From: Acidimicrobiales bacterium
GTDB lineage: Bacteria > Actinomycetota > Acidimicrobiia > Acidimicrobiales > RAAP-2
Length of the DNA stretch: 64,000 nt
Direction: 5' to 3'
Assembly: GCA_015478655.1 (NCBI GenBank)
Contig: JADMIJ010000006.1
Span: 33,486 to 97,485 of the forward strand
The translations under genes were made by a program, and so were the position numbers. Below, piece after piece: positions 26,309 to 35,264 of the stretch. The notes beneath the pieces are model-generated. The model saw only the letters and a program-made list of their open reading frames with translations, had not been told where the DNA came from and did no database searches. Within the stretch, counting starts at the first letter, position 1, and every line of letters begins with the position of its first letter.

Positions 26309-26868
26309 TCCGAACCAAAGCCCTCCCGGGAGTCGACACGCCGATCTGGATTGTTGCGACGTGTGCGCTCGCTGCACCGATCGAAGCGCTGCTCGTTTGG
26401 CACTTCGGCTGGTCGGCCCCTCTGCCAGCGTTCCTGTGCTTTGGTGCCGTTGCTGCGGTCGTGACGATGACCGATCTTGTCGCCCGGCGCATTCCCAACG
26501 CAGTCGTCGGACCCGGCTACCTCGTCGGCGCTGCGCTCCTTGCCGTCGCCTCCGCTGCGCGCGGCGAGTGGTGGCCACTGGAGCGCGGCGGCATCACACT
26601 CATCGTGCTCGGCGCCTTCTACTTTGCCCTCGGTCTGGCCTTCCCCGCCGGGATGGGGCTCGGCGACATCAAATGGGCCGGCCTCCTCGGGCTCTATCTC
26701 GGCTGGGTGAGATGGGAAGCGGCATCTACGGCCACGCTCGTCGCCTTCGCTGCTGCCGCAGTGTTCGTGCTCGGCGCACGCGGCGCGAGGCGAGGTCGCC
26801 AGTTCGTCCTTCCCATGGCGCCGTTCATGACCGCGGGAGCGCTCGTCGCGGTGCTTACCCTGAAGTAG
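26305..26868 (+). CDS. A24-family prepilin peptidase, TadV/CpaA-like
   Basis: A 187-residue multi-helix membrane protein. It has the two aspartates of the A24 family: VTMTDLVARRIPN near residue 52 and the GMGLGDIKWAG motif near residue 112. It lacks the N-terminal methylase domain, as TadV/CpaA proteins do. It should remove the leader peptides of the Flp-like, TadE-like and TadG-like proteins encoded upstream. The start is a GTG overlapping the previous stop. It is the last gene of the Tad block. Confidence 0.85.
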   Translation: MIRTKALPGVDTPIWIVATCALAAPIEALLVWHFGWSAPLPAFLCFGAVAAVVTMTDLVARRIPNAVVGPGYLVGAALLAVASAARGEWWPLERGGITLIVLGAFYFALGLAFPAGMGLGDIKWAGLLGLYLGWVRWEAASTATLVAFAAAAVFVLGARGARRGRQFVLPMAPFMTAGALVAVLTLK

Positions 26869-26897
26869 CCGAGATCCGTCGAAACGATCGGATCGGG

Positions 26898-27782
26898 TCA
26901 GTTGGAGTCGGGAAGCGCGGCGATGAATTCGGCAATGGCGCCGACAGCTCGGCGTTCGAGTTGCGGCTCGTCGCGAATGTCGGTTGCCACGAAGCGGGCG
27001 TAGCTGCGGGCACCGATCCGGTCGGTGGCGGCAAAGGCGTCTCTAATCGAATCAAGCGCGACGGTGACCTCTGGTCGGTGATAGGCCGGGCGTTGAGCGA
27101 ATGACGCCGCGGCGGCAGCTGGACCGCCAGGCCAGCTTTCGACCAGCCAGACAATGTCGTAGGCGTCTTTTGGTTTGTCCCGTCCGCGCAGAGCGTCGAT
27201 CTTCGCCATCAAAAACGCCAGCGGCCCCGTGACCCGAAGCTCCATATCGATGGTCCCCTTGTTCTGGGGGAGGACGAAGGTTCGACTGACGACCTCGATG
27301 TCGGTGGTCAGCAGCTCGCCGGCTTGGAGGGCCAGAGCGGAGAGGCGACCGCCGAAATTGTGCTTGCCGGTTGGGTTGTCCGAATGGGAGGGACGAAAGA
27401 CTCGGCCAGCTGGGCGTTGCTCACCAGCCGGGCAGAAGAACTCGACGGTCAACCCGATACCGTCGTGTCGCAACCAGCGGAATGAGACGTCGCCTTCTTG
27501 AAAGCCGAGACCCTTGAGGATCGTCTCGATACGTTCGTAGGCCTCGGTGTCGCCCTCGACGAGGGCCACGCTCAGACAAAGATCGATGTCAGCCGTCCCG
27601 ACGTGCGGCTCGACTCCTGGGTCGAGTACCGGAACGAGCAGACCGGGGACGAGGCCGCCGATGAGCACAATGTGGGCAGCCATGAACCCGAGGGAGCGGA
27701 CGATGTCAGCTGCTTCGGCGGCCAACTGATCGGCGAGGTCCGGGTCGTAGCCGGCGACGTGTTGTCCGTCAGGTTCGTTCAA
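26898..27782 (-). CDS. AbiEii-like nucleotidyltransferase toxin
   Basis: A 294-residue protein with a nucleotidyltransferase core: VLIGGLVPGLL near residue 40 and HVGTADIDLCL with the paired aspartates near 63-68. A later KPKDAYDIVWL motif is shared with AbiEii-type proteins. The start is a TTG at 27782, 14 bases inside the upstream gene. In type IV toxin-antitoxin systems such an enzyme arrests growth, for example by modifying tRNA, and the partner regulator prevents this. Pairing with a winged-helix gene just upstream supports this. The actual substrate is unknown. Confidence 0.75.
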   Translation of the reverse strand: MNEPDGQHVAGYDPDLADQLAAEAADIVRSLGFMAAHIVLIGGLVPGLLVPVLDPGVEPHVGTADIDLCLSVALVEGDTEAYERIETILKGLGFQEGDVSFRWLRHDGIGLTVEFFCPAGEQRPAGRVFRPSHSDNPTGKHNFGGRLSALALQAGELLTTDIEVVSRTFVLPQNKGTIDMELRVTGPLAFLMAKIDALRGRDKPKDAYDIVWLVESWPGGPAAAAASFAQRPAYHRPEVTVALDSIRDAFAATDRIGARSYARFVATDIRDEPQLERRAVGAIAEFIAALPDSN

Positions 27783-28830
27783 GTGTCTGCTCCCTAAATA
27801 TCTGGGCGGCGTCCCGGTTTCGTCCGCCTTGGCGGAGCAGGTCTAGCCAGACTCGGACGGCGGGCGCGACTCGGATGTCGTCGATCGGTGCCGCCGCGAA
27901 CGTCCCGACCTCTCCGACGTCATTCCACAGCTCCACGTTCATGCCTCGTCCGGCATCGTCGGCCTCCAAGTGTTCGAGGCCCAACCGTGCGAGCGCCTCG
28001 GTGGGTTTAAGGCCACTGACACGGATGTGGGTGACGATGATCCGGTTGAGTACGGGCACGCCGAGCAGGTTGCTTCCCGCCGCGCCAGTAACTGCGTAGG
28101 TCACCCCCACCTCGGATGCTTTCTCCGCGAAGCGTCGGGCGATTTCCTGGTCAGTTCGCGCGTAGAGGTAGGTAGCGGCACCCTGTGGTCGTCGACGGGC
28201 GCCGTCCACTGTGGCGAGCCAATCCAAAGCGGCGCCGCGGTCGTCGATCACTCGTCGCTGCTTGGGGCCCTTGCCGACCGCGTGGACCAGACGGTTCTGC
28301 TCCATGGTCCGGAACACGTTGTGCGCCTGGCCGACCGAGATCCGGGCCTGCTCGGCGAGCCGGTTGACGGTCCACTCGTCGTCCGTGCCATCGAGCAAGA
28401 CCTGTACGGCCCGGATGCCGGTTGGACCGAGTCGGGAATCGTCCTCGCCGGCCGTTTCGTTGGTGACCCGTCGGCGGCCGCCACGGTCAATATGGATGAG
28501 CGTTCCGGGCCAGGACAGATGCAAGGCCCCCCGTCCGTCGCACCACGACAGGCCGGCGACCTCGAGTGCGTCTCGCTCCTTGTAGGGGATGGAACGGGCA
28601 GCAACGAGGCCTACCGCACCGCCGGGGATGGTGCTCGCGAGATGGTGCGCGGCGAGGGTCGGGTCCGAGCCCACCGGTAGACGCGGCAGTATCGTGAGGG
28701 GACGGTGCTGGTCCCCAACCTCCACCCGGTCTTCGGTCCCTTCGGTGACAATGAGCTCAGGGACGCTGGCGAACACACCTCGGTAACGGTCCAGCTCGGA
28801 CGGCTCCAACCGCAATGTAGCTTTCACCAT
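27769..28830 (-). CDS. AbiEi-like winged-helix antitoxin/regulator
   Basis: A 353-residue protein starting at the ATG at 28830, with AAGGA nine bases upstream. A winged-helix segment lies near residues 160-215 (WTVNRLAEQARISVGQAHNV), followed by a C-terminal domain ending with a DDIRVAPAVRVWLDLL segment as in AbiEi-type proteins. It overlaps the nucleotidyltransferase gene by 14 bases. It is the likely antitoxin and autoregulator. A nested inverted repeat just upstream of its start could be its operator. Confidence 0.75.
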   Translation of the reverse strand: MVKATLRLEPSELDRYRGVFASVPELIVTEGTEDRVEVGDQHRPLTILPRLPVGSDPTLAAHHLASTIPGGAVGLVAARSIPYKERDALEVAGLSWCDGRGALHLSWPGTLIHIDRGGRRRVTNETAGEDDSRLGPTGIRAVQVLLDGTDDEWTVNRLAEQARISVGQAHNVFRTMEQNRLVHAVGKGPKQRRVIDDRGAALDWLATVDGARRRPQGAATYLYARTDQEIARRFAEKASEVGVTYAVTGAAGSNLLGVPVLNRIIVTHIRVSGLKPTEALARLGLEHLEADDAGRGMNVELWNDVGEVGTFAAAPIDDIRVAPAVRVWLDLLRQGGRNRDAAQIFREQTLERT

Positions 28831-28839
28831 ATGGCATCC

Positions 28840-28873
28840 TTCACTACGCACTGAAACATGCTGCTCAGTGAAA
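28840..28873. promoter_or_regulatory. Nested inverted repeat upstream of AbiE-like pair
   Basis: TTCACT (28840-28845) pairs with AGTGAA (28868-28873), and inside it CACTGA (28849-28854) pairs with TCAGTG (28865-28870). It lies 10 to 43 bases upstream of the antitoxin start. AbiEi-type proteins are known to repress their own promoter by binding inverted repeats, so this is a plausible operator. No binding evidence is available. Confidence 0.45.
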
Positions 28874-28913
28874 GATAGCAGGGGGAGCGTCCGCCGTCGA
28901 CAGCTGTCAGTCC

Positions 28914-29894
28914 TCATGAGGTCGCGGGATCCGTGACTCCTACGAGCAGGTCGGTGCCCCACGTGGACCCCGGCGTGGTGGGCGTGCTTTCGACCCGAAC
29001 GTTGGCACCCGTGTGGGGGGCGTCGACCATCTGGCCGGTGCCGACGTAGATGCCGACGTGGGTCACATCGCTCGGGCCGCCCCCGAAGAACAGCAGGTCG
29101 CCGGGCTCGACAGGGTCGCCAGGCCCGAGCTTGGTGGTGGCGTCGTACTGGTCTTGGGCGACTCGGGGGAGGGTGATGCCGGCCACCTTGTAGGCGGCCT
29201 GGACCAAACCGCTGCAGTCGAATCCGACACCGGGCGTCTCGCCGCCCCATATATAAGGAGTACCGACTTGGGCGAGAGCCCAGTCGGCGGCGATCCCTGG
29301 GGCCGTGCCGGCGGCCACCGTCTGGGCTTGGGTCTGTCCGTAGGACTGGGCGAGGCCGAGGACCTCGGAGACGTAGCTCTGACTGTGGTTGTAGGCGTAG
29401 ACGGCGGCGGTGAGGTTGGCGCCGTTGGCGGCCCCGTTGGCGCAGAGATCCCGCGCCGCGGCGTACACGGCGTCGGTCGGGTCGTACGGGCTGGGCGGGT
29501 TCGCCCCGCCCGGTGGCACCGGGGTGTCGTAGGCGGAGAAGGTGGCGGGCTCGAACTGCATCGGTCCTTCGGCGCCGGCCGAGTTGGCACCGGAGTGGAC
29601 GCCGGGGAGATTCGAGGTGCCGTTGCCCGATTCGACGGTACCGATGGCGGCGAGCACCGTCCATGGCAGTCCAGGGCAGGTGGTGGCGGCCTCCTGGTAG
29701 AGGATGAGCATGGCCGGCGGGACCTGGGCGGTCGCGGTAGCTGACGGCGTGCTGTCGCCGCCCCCGAGGAGCGAGGCGATCCCCGCGCCGGCCCCGGCGG
29801 CGAGCACGGCGACCAGGAGGACGAGTCCGCCAGCCCCTGCGGCGACCTTGGCGCCGAGACTGGGCGACGCGGTGGCGTCGAGCCCGATCGTCAC
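28914..29894 (-). CDS. Lytic transglycosylase-NlpC/P60 cell-wall hydrolase
   Basis: A 326-residue protein with an N-terminal membrane helix (GGLVLLVAVLAAGAGAGI), a lysozyme-like transglycosylase domain (WTVLAAIGTVESGNG with the catalytic Glu near residue 88, then GPMQFEPATF) and a C-terminal NlpC/P60 domain (VGFDCSGLVQAAY with the catalytic Cys near 226 and the His in DVTHVGIYVG). It opens peptidoglycan so that the conjugation apparatus can pass, the usual role in Gram-positive conjugative elements. Its GTG start overlaps the stop of the replication-relaxation gene. Confidence 0.9.
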   Translation of the reverse strand: MTIGLDATASPSLGAKVAAGAGGLVLLVAVLAAGAGAGIASLLGGGDSTPSATATAQVPPAMLILYQEAATTCPGLPWTVLAAIGTVESGNGTSNLPGVHSGANSAGAEGPMQFEPATFSAYDTPVPPGGANPPSPYDPTDAVYAAARDLCANGAANGANLTAAVYAYNHSQSYVSEVLGLAQSYGQTQAQTVAAGTAPGIAADWALAQVGTPYIWGGETPGVGFDCSGLVQAAYKVAGITLPRVAQDQYDATTKLGPGDPVEPGDLLFFGGGPSDVTHVGIYVGTGQMVDAPHTGANVRVESTPTTPGSTWGTDLLVGVTDPATS

Positions 29895-30838
29895 CGGCCG
29901 TTGATCGGGAGGCTTGCGAGTTGGGCGAGGCGGAGTCGCGGCCCGGTGCTGGTGACCGGGAGCCAGACTGTGCCGTCGGGCGCCGCGCTGGGTACTCGGG
30001 CGGTGGTGGCGACGGGGACCGTCGGGTGGGCAAGGACGCGGCGGGCTTCGGCTTCACGGCGTGGACCGGCGAAAGTGAAGAGCACCCAGTTGGGGTGGCC
30101 GGCGGCGGCGGCCAACTTGGCGTAGCCGTCGAGCTTGCTGGCGAGGCGATCGAGGCGTTCGGTGCCGTTGTCGTACTCGACGAGGAACGCGAGGCTGGTG
30201 CGGTTGTCGGACCAGACGCCGTAGCCGTCGGGGCGGACGACCTCGCCCCACTCGCGAGCGCAGCGCCGCTCGGACCACCACTCCTCGAGGGCGCAGCATG
30301 GCCGGGTGCGAGCGGAGCGGAGCAGGGAGGTGAAGAAGCCGTTGAGGCCGACCAGGTGGGCGAGTCGTTGGCTGGCGGCGAGGTCGTGGGCCAGGCTGCG
30401 CCGCCAGGACAGGTCGGCCAGGTCGGTGCCGTGCTCGGCGGCGACGACAGCCGCGCCGAGCGGCCCGAGGACCCAGTGGTATGGAGACGGCTTGCCCCAG
30501 GCTTGGGGTCGGAAGCGGTCGAGCACGTCGAGGGCGTACAGCTCGGAGAGGCGCATCCGGGCACGGCGCTCGCCGGTGAAGCCAGCGTCGGCCACCTGTG
30601 CGGTGGTGAGCACCCGATGGTCGTCGAGGAGACGGCAGAGTTGACGGTCCCGTTCGGTCAGCCGACCCATCACCGCCAGCAGCCGAGCGTCGAGGTCACG
30701 CCAGCCCCGACGACCACCAGAGGCCGAGACGGCGCCTACCGGCGCTGAATGCCTATTCGACGACGACGGAGCGGACCGGCCGTCGGCCGGCAGTCGAGCA
30801 CGCTCCGGCCCTTGGCCGGATTGATCCTGCGGACTCAC
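29891..30838 (-). CDS. Replication-relaxation family protein
   Basis: A protein of about 315 residues with the hallmarks of the replication-relaxation family: LTERDRQLCRLLDDHRVLTT followed by a winged-helix-like segment, and a C-terminal WxxERR and VEYDNGTERLDRLASKL stretch. A GTG at 30838 overlaps the TraG stop (GTGA) and was preferred to a GTG six bases upstream. These proteins are found on actinobacterial plasmids and conjugative elements and are thought to act in plasmid replication or mobilisation. The overlap places it in the transfer operon. Confidence 0.75.
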   Translation of the reverse strand: MSPQDQSGQGPERARLPADGRSAPSSSNRHSAPVGAVSASGGRRGWRDLDARLLAVMGRLTERDRQLCRLLDDHRVLTTAQVADAGFTGERRARMRLSELYALDVLDRFRPQAWGKPSPYHWVLGPLGAAVVAAEHGTDLADLSWRRSLAHDLAASQRLAHLVGLNGFFTSLLRSARTRPCCALEEWWSERRCAREWGEVVRPDGYGVWSDNRTSLAFLVEYDNGTERLDRLASKLDGYAKLAAAAGHPNWVLFTFAGPRREAEARRVLAHPTVPVATTARVPSAAPDGTVWLPVTSTGPRLRLAQLASLPINGR

Positions 30839-33504
30839 GACCACCTACCCCTTGAGTCCGCCGACGCGACGGAGCCCTCGGCGTCGCCCTGACGTGGCGG
30901 TTCGGCGGCACCCGAGGGCTCCAATCCAGGTCGGACGCCATGACGGAGCCCTCCGTGGACGTCTGGACGGAGCCCATTGCGGACATCGCGGGGGACTGCA
31001 TCCACTCGATACTCCAGGGCCGGCGGGGAGGCAGCGGGCAGGTTCCGCCCTTCCAGCGGGGAGCGCGGACCGGTGGGACTGGTGGGCCGGGAGTGGACGG
31101 CCCGGTTGGCGGCCCGCACCGCGTCGGCGCGACCGGGGATGGCCGGCGGCGCGGGGCGGGTGGCGAGGGTGAAGGCGGGGGTCTCCTCGCCACCGACGAC
31201 GAGGCGGGCGGCCGCGGTGTAGGCGCCGAGGTGGGAGAGGTCGTGCTCGGTGAGGTTGGGGGAGACGTGGCGTTCGAGGGCGCGGGCGTCCTCGGGAGAC
31301 ATGGTGAACCAGACCTTGGTGCGGGCGTTGGCCGAGACGGTCTCGCGTAGCTCTTTGGGGAGCTGACCGAGGTGCTGGTGGGCGAGCACCATCGAGAGCC
31401 GGTAGCCGCGGGCCTCGGCCAGCATCTCGTCGAAGGAGCGGGGCAGGTGCAAGAAGTTCTGGCACTCGTCGACGACCAGGCTGGCATCGACGCGGGCGGC
31501 CTGGCCGAGCCGGGCCCGGTGGGTGGCGGTCTGCCATACCTGCGCGACGACGAAGCTGCCGAGCAGGCGGGCGGTGTCCTCGCCGAGGATGCCCTTGGGC
31601 ACCCGGACCAAGCAGACGCCGCCGTCGAGGACCTTGCCCATGTCGAAGCTGGAGTCGGGGCGGCCGACGACCTGGCGGACGAAGTCGCGCAGTAGGAAGG
31701 CGCGCAGCTTGTTCATGAGCGGGCCGATGACCTGGGCCCGGTTGGCCTCGCTCATGGCCTCGTAGGAGTCCCAGAAACCGCCGAGGCCGACTGTGTCGTC
31801 GGCCACGGTGGCAACCATCGGGGCCCGGAAGGTGTCGTCGGCGAGGAGCCGGGGGACGTCGGCCAGGCTGGTCGAGGCGCCGGTGGCCGCGCTGTGGCGG
31901 AGCAGCGTGAGGCAGGCGGCGCGCAGCACGTCGTCGGTCCGTGGTCCCCAGAAGGCAGCGAAGATCGAGCGGAAGATCCCGACCAGGTTGTCGACGACCA
32001 GATCGGGGTCGGGCCCCGAAAGGACGTTGAGGATTGGGGCGGCGTCAGGGTCCTCGGGGTCGATGAGCACCGTGCGGGACTCGGCCCCAGCGGGCAGCCG
32101 GTCGCACAGGTCGGTGATCAGGTCGCCCTTGGGGTCGATGACCACCACCCCGCGGCCGGCGTCGATGTCGCCGAGCACCAGGTTGGTGAGCAGGGTCGAC
32201 TTGCCGCTGCCCGTAGCTCCCATGACGTGGAGGTGGTAGCGGGCGTCGGGGACGGCGAGCGCGACCGGTCGGCGGGCGCCGGCCTGGGCGTCTCCGAGAA
32301 CCTTCGGGCTCTGCGTGCCGGTCGCTGCGGCCAGCGCCGCCGGACGGGCGAGGGCGGGCGGCGGTGCGACGGCCTTGGCTCCGGCCCGGGCCAGGCCGGG
32401 CACGGTCTGGTCGGTGGGCAGATGGGCGAGGGCGGCTAACTCGGCGACGGAGACGAGGTCGCCCCGACCGAAGCGGCGGCCGGCGAGGACCTGGGCGGGG
32501 TGGCGGAGGCGGCGCCGGTCGAGGCGGTTCCGGCCGGCGAAGAGCGAGAAGGCCGAGGCGACGGCGTGGGCGCGTCCCCGGAGCCGGGCCGGAGCTTGGC
32601 TGTCCGTGGCGCTGGTGGCGACGGCGTAGCGGACGCAGATGGCCCAGCACGGTTGGGCGGCCTTCTCCAAGATGTCGGCCACATCGGCGGACCGTGACGG
32701 GTCGGTGTTGGCGGGCTGGGCAGTGGGACCGGGGGTGACGAGATCGACGAGGCGGGCGGCGCGGGTGGCGGGTCGGCCGGCCCGGCGGGCCGCGGCGGCC
32801 TTGTGTAAGTGGGTGAGGCGCCGGCCGGTGAGCGGACGGGCCAGGACCTGCACGCAGGCGGACTCAGCTTCCCCGATCCCGTCGAGGGCGCCGAGGAGGG
32901 GGCGGAGGGGGTCGACCTTGTGCTCGGTGCGCAGCGGATACTGCTCGGGGAGGGCGAGGCGCAGCTCGCCGCCGGTCGCCACCCCAACACCAGCGAGCGG
33001 CGGGGTGGCGGGGAGGGTCTCGGTGCGGGCACCGGGCCACGCGGCCTCGACAGCCCGCTCGACCAGACCCGGCGGAATCGTGCCGGGCACCCACCAGGCG
33101 ATGATCAGGCCGGCGTCGCTGGCGGTGAGCTCGAACGCCAGATGCGGCTGGCCGCCGAGCGCCCGCCGCCAGGCCGGGCGCAGCAGCGCCACCAGGTTGG
33201 TCCACAAGGTGGCCGCTCCCTGTGGGTCGACTTCAGGTGGAGCCAGCACCTGCACCAGGCGAGCGCCGTCAGCCAGCCGGCCAGCCTGGCGGCGCCGGAC
33301 TACCGCGACGGTCACGGCCACGACAACACATGCGGCGACAACGGCCGGGCCGGCGGTGACGCCGAGGTGGGCGGCCAGCGCGCCGAGATGGTGGAGCAGC
33401 CGGGCCGTTTCGGCTCCGGGGTGGGCGAGGTAGCGGGCGAGTGGCCCCGTCGGGTTTGGAGATGGCGGCAGGATCGGGGTCGGCTGGGGAGTGGCAACGG
33501 TCAC
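30835..33504 (-). CDS. Type IV coupling protein, TraG/VirD4-like ATPase
   Basis: An 889-residue conjugative coupling ATPase. The GTG at 33504 was chosen because AAAGGAGG lies ten bases upstream; the frame also has an ATG at 33525. A membrane helix (about residues 40-65) precedes a large non-conserved region. The ATPase has Walker A MGATGSGKSTLLTN near residue 430, VVVIDPKGDLI, and Walker B SLVVDECQNFLHLP. Such proteins pass the DNA substrate to the secretion channel. The gene follows VirB4 and precedes the replication-relaxation gene in one operon. Confidence 0.9.
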   Translation of the reverse strand: MTVATPQPTPILPPSPNPTGPLARYLAHPGAETARLLHHLGALAAHLGVTAGPAVVAACVVVAVTVAVVRRRQAGRLADGARLVQVLAPPEVDPQGAATLWTNLVALLRPAWRRALGGQPHLAFELTASDAGLIIAWWVPGTIPPGLVERAVEAAWPGARTETLPATPPLAGVGVATGGELRLALPEQYPLRTEHKVDPLRPLLGALDGIGEAESACVQVLARPLTGRRLTHLHKAAAARRAGRPATRAARLVDLVTPGPTAQPANTDPSRSADVADILEKAAQPCWAICVRYAVATSATDSQAPARLRGRAHAVASAFSLFAGRNRLDRRRLRHPAQVLAGRRFGRGDLVSVAELAALAHLPTDQTVPGLARAGAKAVAPPPALARPAALAAATGTQSPKVLGDAQAGARRPVALAVPDARYHLHVMGATGSGKSTLLTNLVLGDIDAGRGVVVIDPKGDLITDLCDRLPAGAESRTVLIDPEDPDAAPILNVLSGPDPDLVVDNLVGIFRSIFAAFWGPRTDDVLRAACLTLLRHSAATGASTSLADVPRLLADDTFRAPMVATVADDTVGLGGFWDSYEAMSEANRAQVIGPLMNKLRAFLLRDFVRQVVGRPDSSFDMGKVLDGGVCLVRVPKGILGEDTARLLGSFVVAQVWQTATHRARLGQAARVDASLVVDECQNFLHLPRSFDEMLAEARGYRLSMVLAHQHLGQLPKELRETVSANARTKVWFTMSPEDARALERHVSPNLTEHDLSHLGAYTAAARLVVGGEETPAFTLATRPAPPAIPGRADAVRAANRAVHSRPTSPTGPRSPLEGRNLPAASPPALEYRVDAVPRDVRNGLRPDVHGGLRHGVRPGLEPSGAAEPPRQGDAEGSVASADSRGRWS

Positions 33505-33530
33505 GGGGCGGAGGCCTCCTTTCATAGGTC

Positions 33531-35264
33531 TCAAAGGTCGGGGGTATCGTCGAGGGTCTGCTCGATCCCCGTCCGGCACACGTCGTCTTCTTCGGGGCTA
33601 GCGATGGCGGTGAAGGCCACCCGGTCGACTCCGGCGGCCAGTAGGCCCTGGCCGCGAGCGGCGCCGAGCAGGTAGGCGCGTTCACCGGCGGAGAGCCCGA
33701 AGGCGTCGGCCAGGGTGTCGATCGATTGGGGCGCTTGGCGGAGCAGGATCTGGGTGGCGGCATTGGCGACCACGGCTTGGCCTAGGGGGGAGCCCAACAG
33801 GTCGCCGGCATCTTGGGTGACGACAGTGAGCCCGGCCCAGTGCTTGCGGGCCGACTTGGCCATGCGAAAGAGGAACTCGGCTCCGGAAGGCTCGGACATG
33901 AGCAGCCACGCCTCGTCCACGATTACCAGCCGGCGCTTGCGGTTCGCGGGGTCGGATACGCGCCGCCAGACGTCGTCGAGGGTGAGCAGAGTGCCGGCTG
34001 CCTTCAGCTCATCGGGCAGGTCACGTAGCGAGAAGACGATGAGGTGGCCATCGGGGCGGGTGGTGGTCGGCCCGTCGAACAGCCCTCGGTGGGTGCCAGT
34101 GGTGAAGGGCGCGAGCCGGGCGGCCAACATCCGGGCTGCGGGGTCGCCGTCGGCACCGAGAGCGGCGGCGAGGTCGCGGAGCAGCGGTGCGGGTCGGGCG
34201 TGGCTGCGCGGGTCGGCGGTGATCCCGACGGACTCGTAGGCGGCAACGATGCCCCGGTCGAGTGCAGCAGTGGCGGCAGGGTCTGGCTTCTCACCGAGCA
34301 GCACGGCGACGAGTGTGTGGATGAACAGCGCCCGGCGGGTGAGAGCGTCGGATCCTGGTGCGAGGTCGAAGGGGTTGACCCGGGCACCGGGCGCACCGAG
34401 GTGGACATAGGCGCCTCCGACCGTCTCGGCCAGGCGGCGGTACTCGTCCTCGGGGTCGACAATCGCGATCTCAATCCGTTGGTACAGCGACCGCAGCGCC
34501 TCGAGCTTGGCCAGATAGGACTTGCCCGCACCCGAGCGGGCGAGGATGACCGAGTTGTGGTTGTCCTGGGCGAAGCGGTCCCACAGCACCAGTCCGGACC
34601 CGTTGGTGGTGGTGCCGTAGAGGACGCCTTGGGTGGCCGACAGCTCGGCCGAGGCGAACGGGAAGCTGGCCGCGAGAGCGTCGGTGTCGAAGCTGCGGCG
34701 CTGGGCCAGCGCGTCGACCCCCACCGGCAGGGTGGACGTCCAGCCTTGCAGGGTGCGCCAGGTGGCGGGCTGAGCGTCGAGGAGCATCGACGAGCACACT
34801 GCGCGGACCCGGGCACACTCGCCCTCGAGCGCCTTCTCGGTGCGGGCGTGGACGGTGAGGTAGAGCCCGACGCGGAACAGCTTCTGCTCACCCCGGGCTA
34901 GCCCGGCGGCGAGGTCGCGGGCGTCCTCGGCGGCGACCTCGACGTCCGGGTCGCCCAGGCGTCCCTTGGCTGCGTCGGCCCGTCGCCCGGATTCGAGACG
35001 GGCGAGCTGGCGGCGGAGGCGCTCGGCGGCGATGTTGGCCGGGATGGGCTCGACGTGCACGGCCACGTCGAGGCGGCTGGGGTGAGCGGTGAGCGGCTCC
35101 AGCCAGCCCCGCGCCACCTCGCGCGGGTAGCCGGTGACGGCGAAGCTGGCGCACCAGCCGTCCCCGACTCGCAGGGCCCGGGGGCGGACCTCGATGGCAT
35201 CGGGACCGAACGGCGATGCGGGCCGAGTGGCAGGTCGTGGGATGCGAGACAGCAGGCTGCTCAT
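33531..35264 (-). CDS. VirB4-type conjugation ATPase
   Basis: A 577-residue VirB4/TraC-like ATPase that powers the secretion channel. The ATG at 35264 overlaps the PrgI stop and has AAAGGA nine bases upstream. Motifs: ILARSGAGKSYLAKLEAL (Walker A), VDPEDEYRRLAE, and VIVDEAWLLMSEP (Walker B). The N-terminal part (VTGYPREVARGWLEPL) is typical of actinobacterial VirB4 proteins. Its length is slightly short but complete. Confidence 0.9.
   Translation of the reverse strand: MSSLLSRIPRPATRPASPFGPDAIEVRPRALRVGDGWCASFAVTGYPREVARGWLEPLTAHPSRLDVAVHVEPIPANIAAERLRRQLARLESGRRADAAKGRLGDPDVEVAAEDARDLAAGLARGEQKLFRVGLYLTVHARTEKALEGECARVRAVCSSMLLDAQPATWRTLQGWTSTLPVGVDALAQRRSFDTDALAASFPFASAELSATQGVLYGTTTNGSGLVLWDRFAQDNHNSVILARSGAGKSYLAKLEALRSLYQRIEIAIVDPEDEYRRLAETVGGAYVHLGAPGARVNPFDLAPGSDALTRRALFIHTLVAVLLGEKPDPAATAALDRGIVAAYESVGITADPRSHARPAPLLRDLAAALGADGDPAARMLAARLAPFTTGTHRGLFDGPTTTRPDGHLIVFSLRDLPDELKAAGTLLTLDDVWRRVSDPANRKRRLVIVDEAWLLMSEPSGAEFLFRMAKSARKHWAGLTVVTQDAGDLLGSPLGQAVVANAATQILLRQAPQSIDTLADAFGLSAGERAYLLGAARGQGLLAAGVDRVAFTAIASPEEDDVCRTGIEQTLDDTPDL

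Noticed and set aside
27769..30564. A 931-codon open frame on the minus strand
   Set aside because: Only the last 353 codons (from the ATG at 28830) look like protein. The rest is an Arg/Ser/Pro-rich shadow of the hydrolase and replication-relaxation genes.
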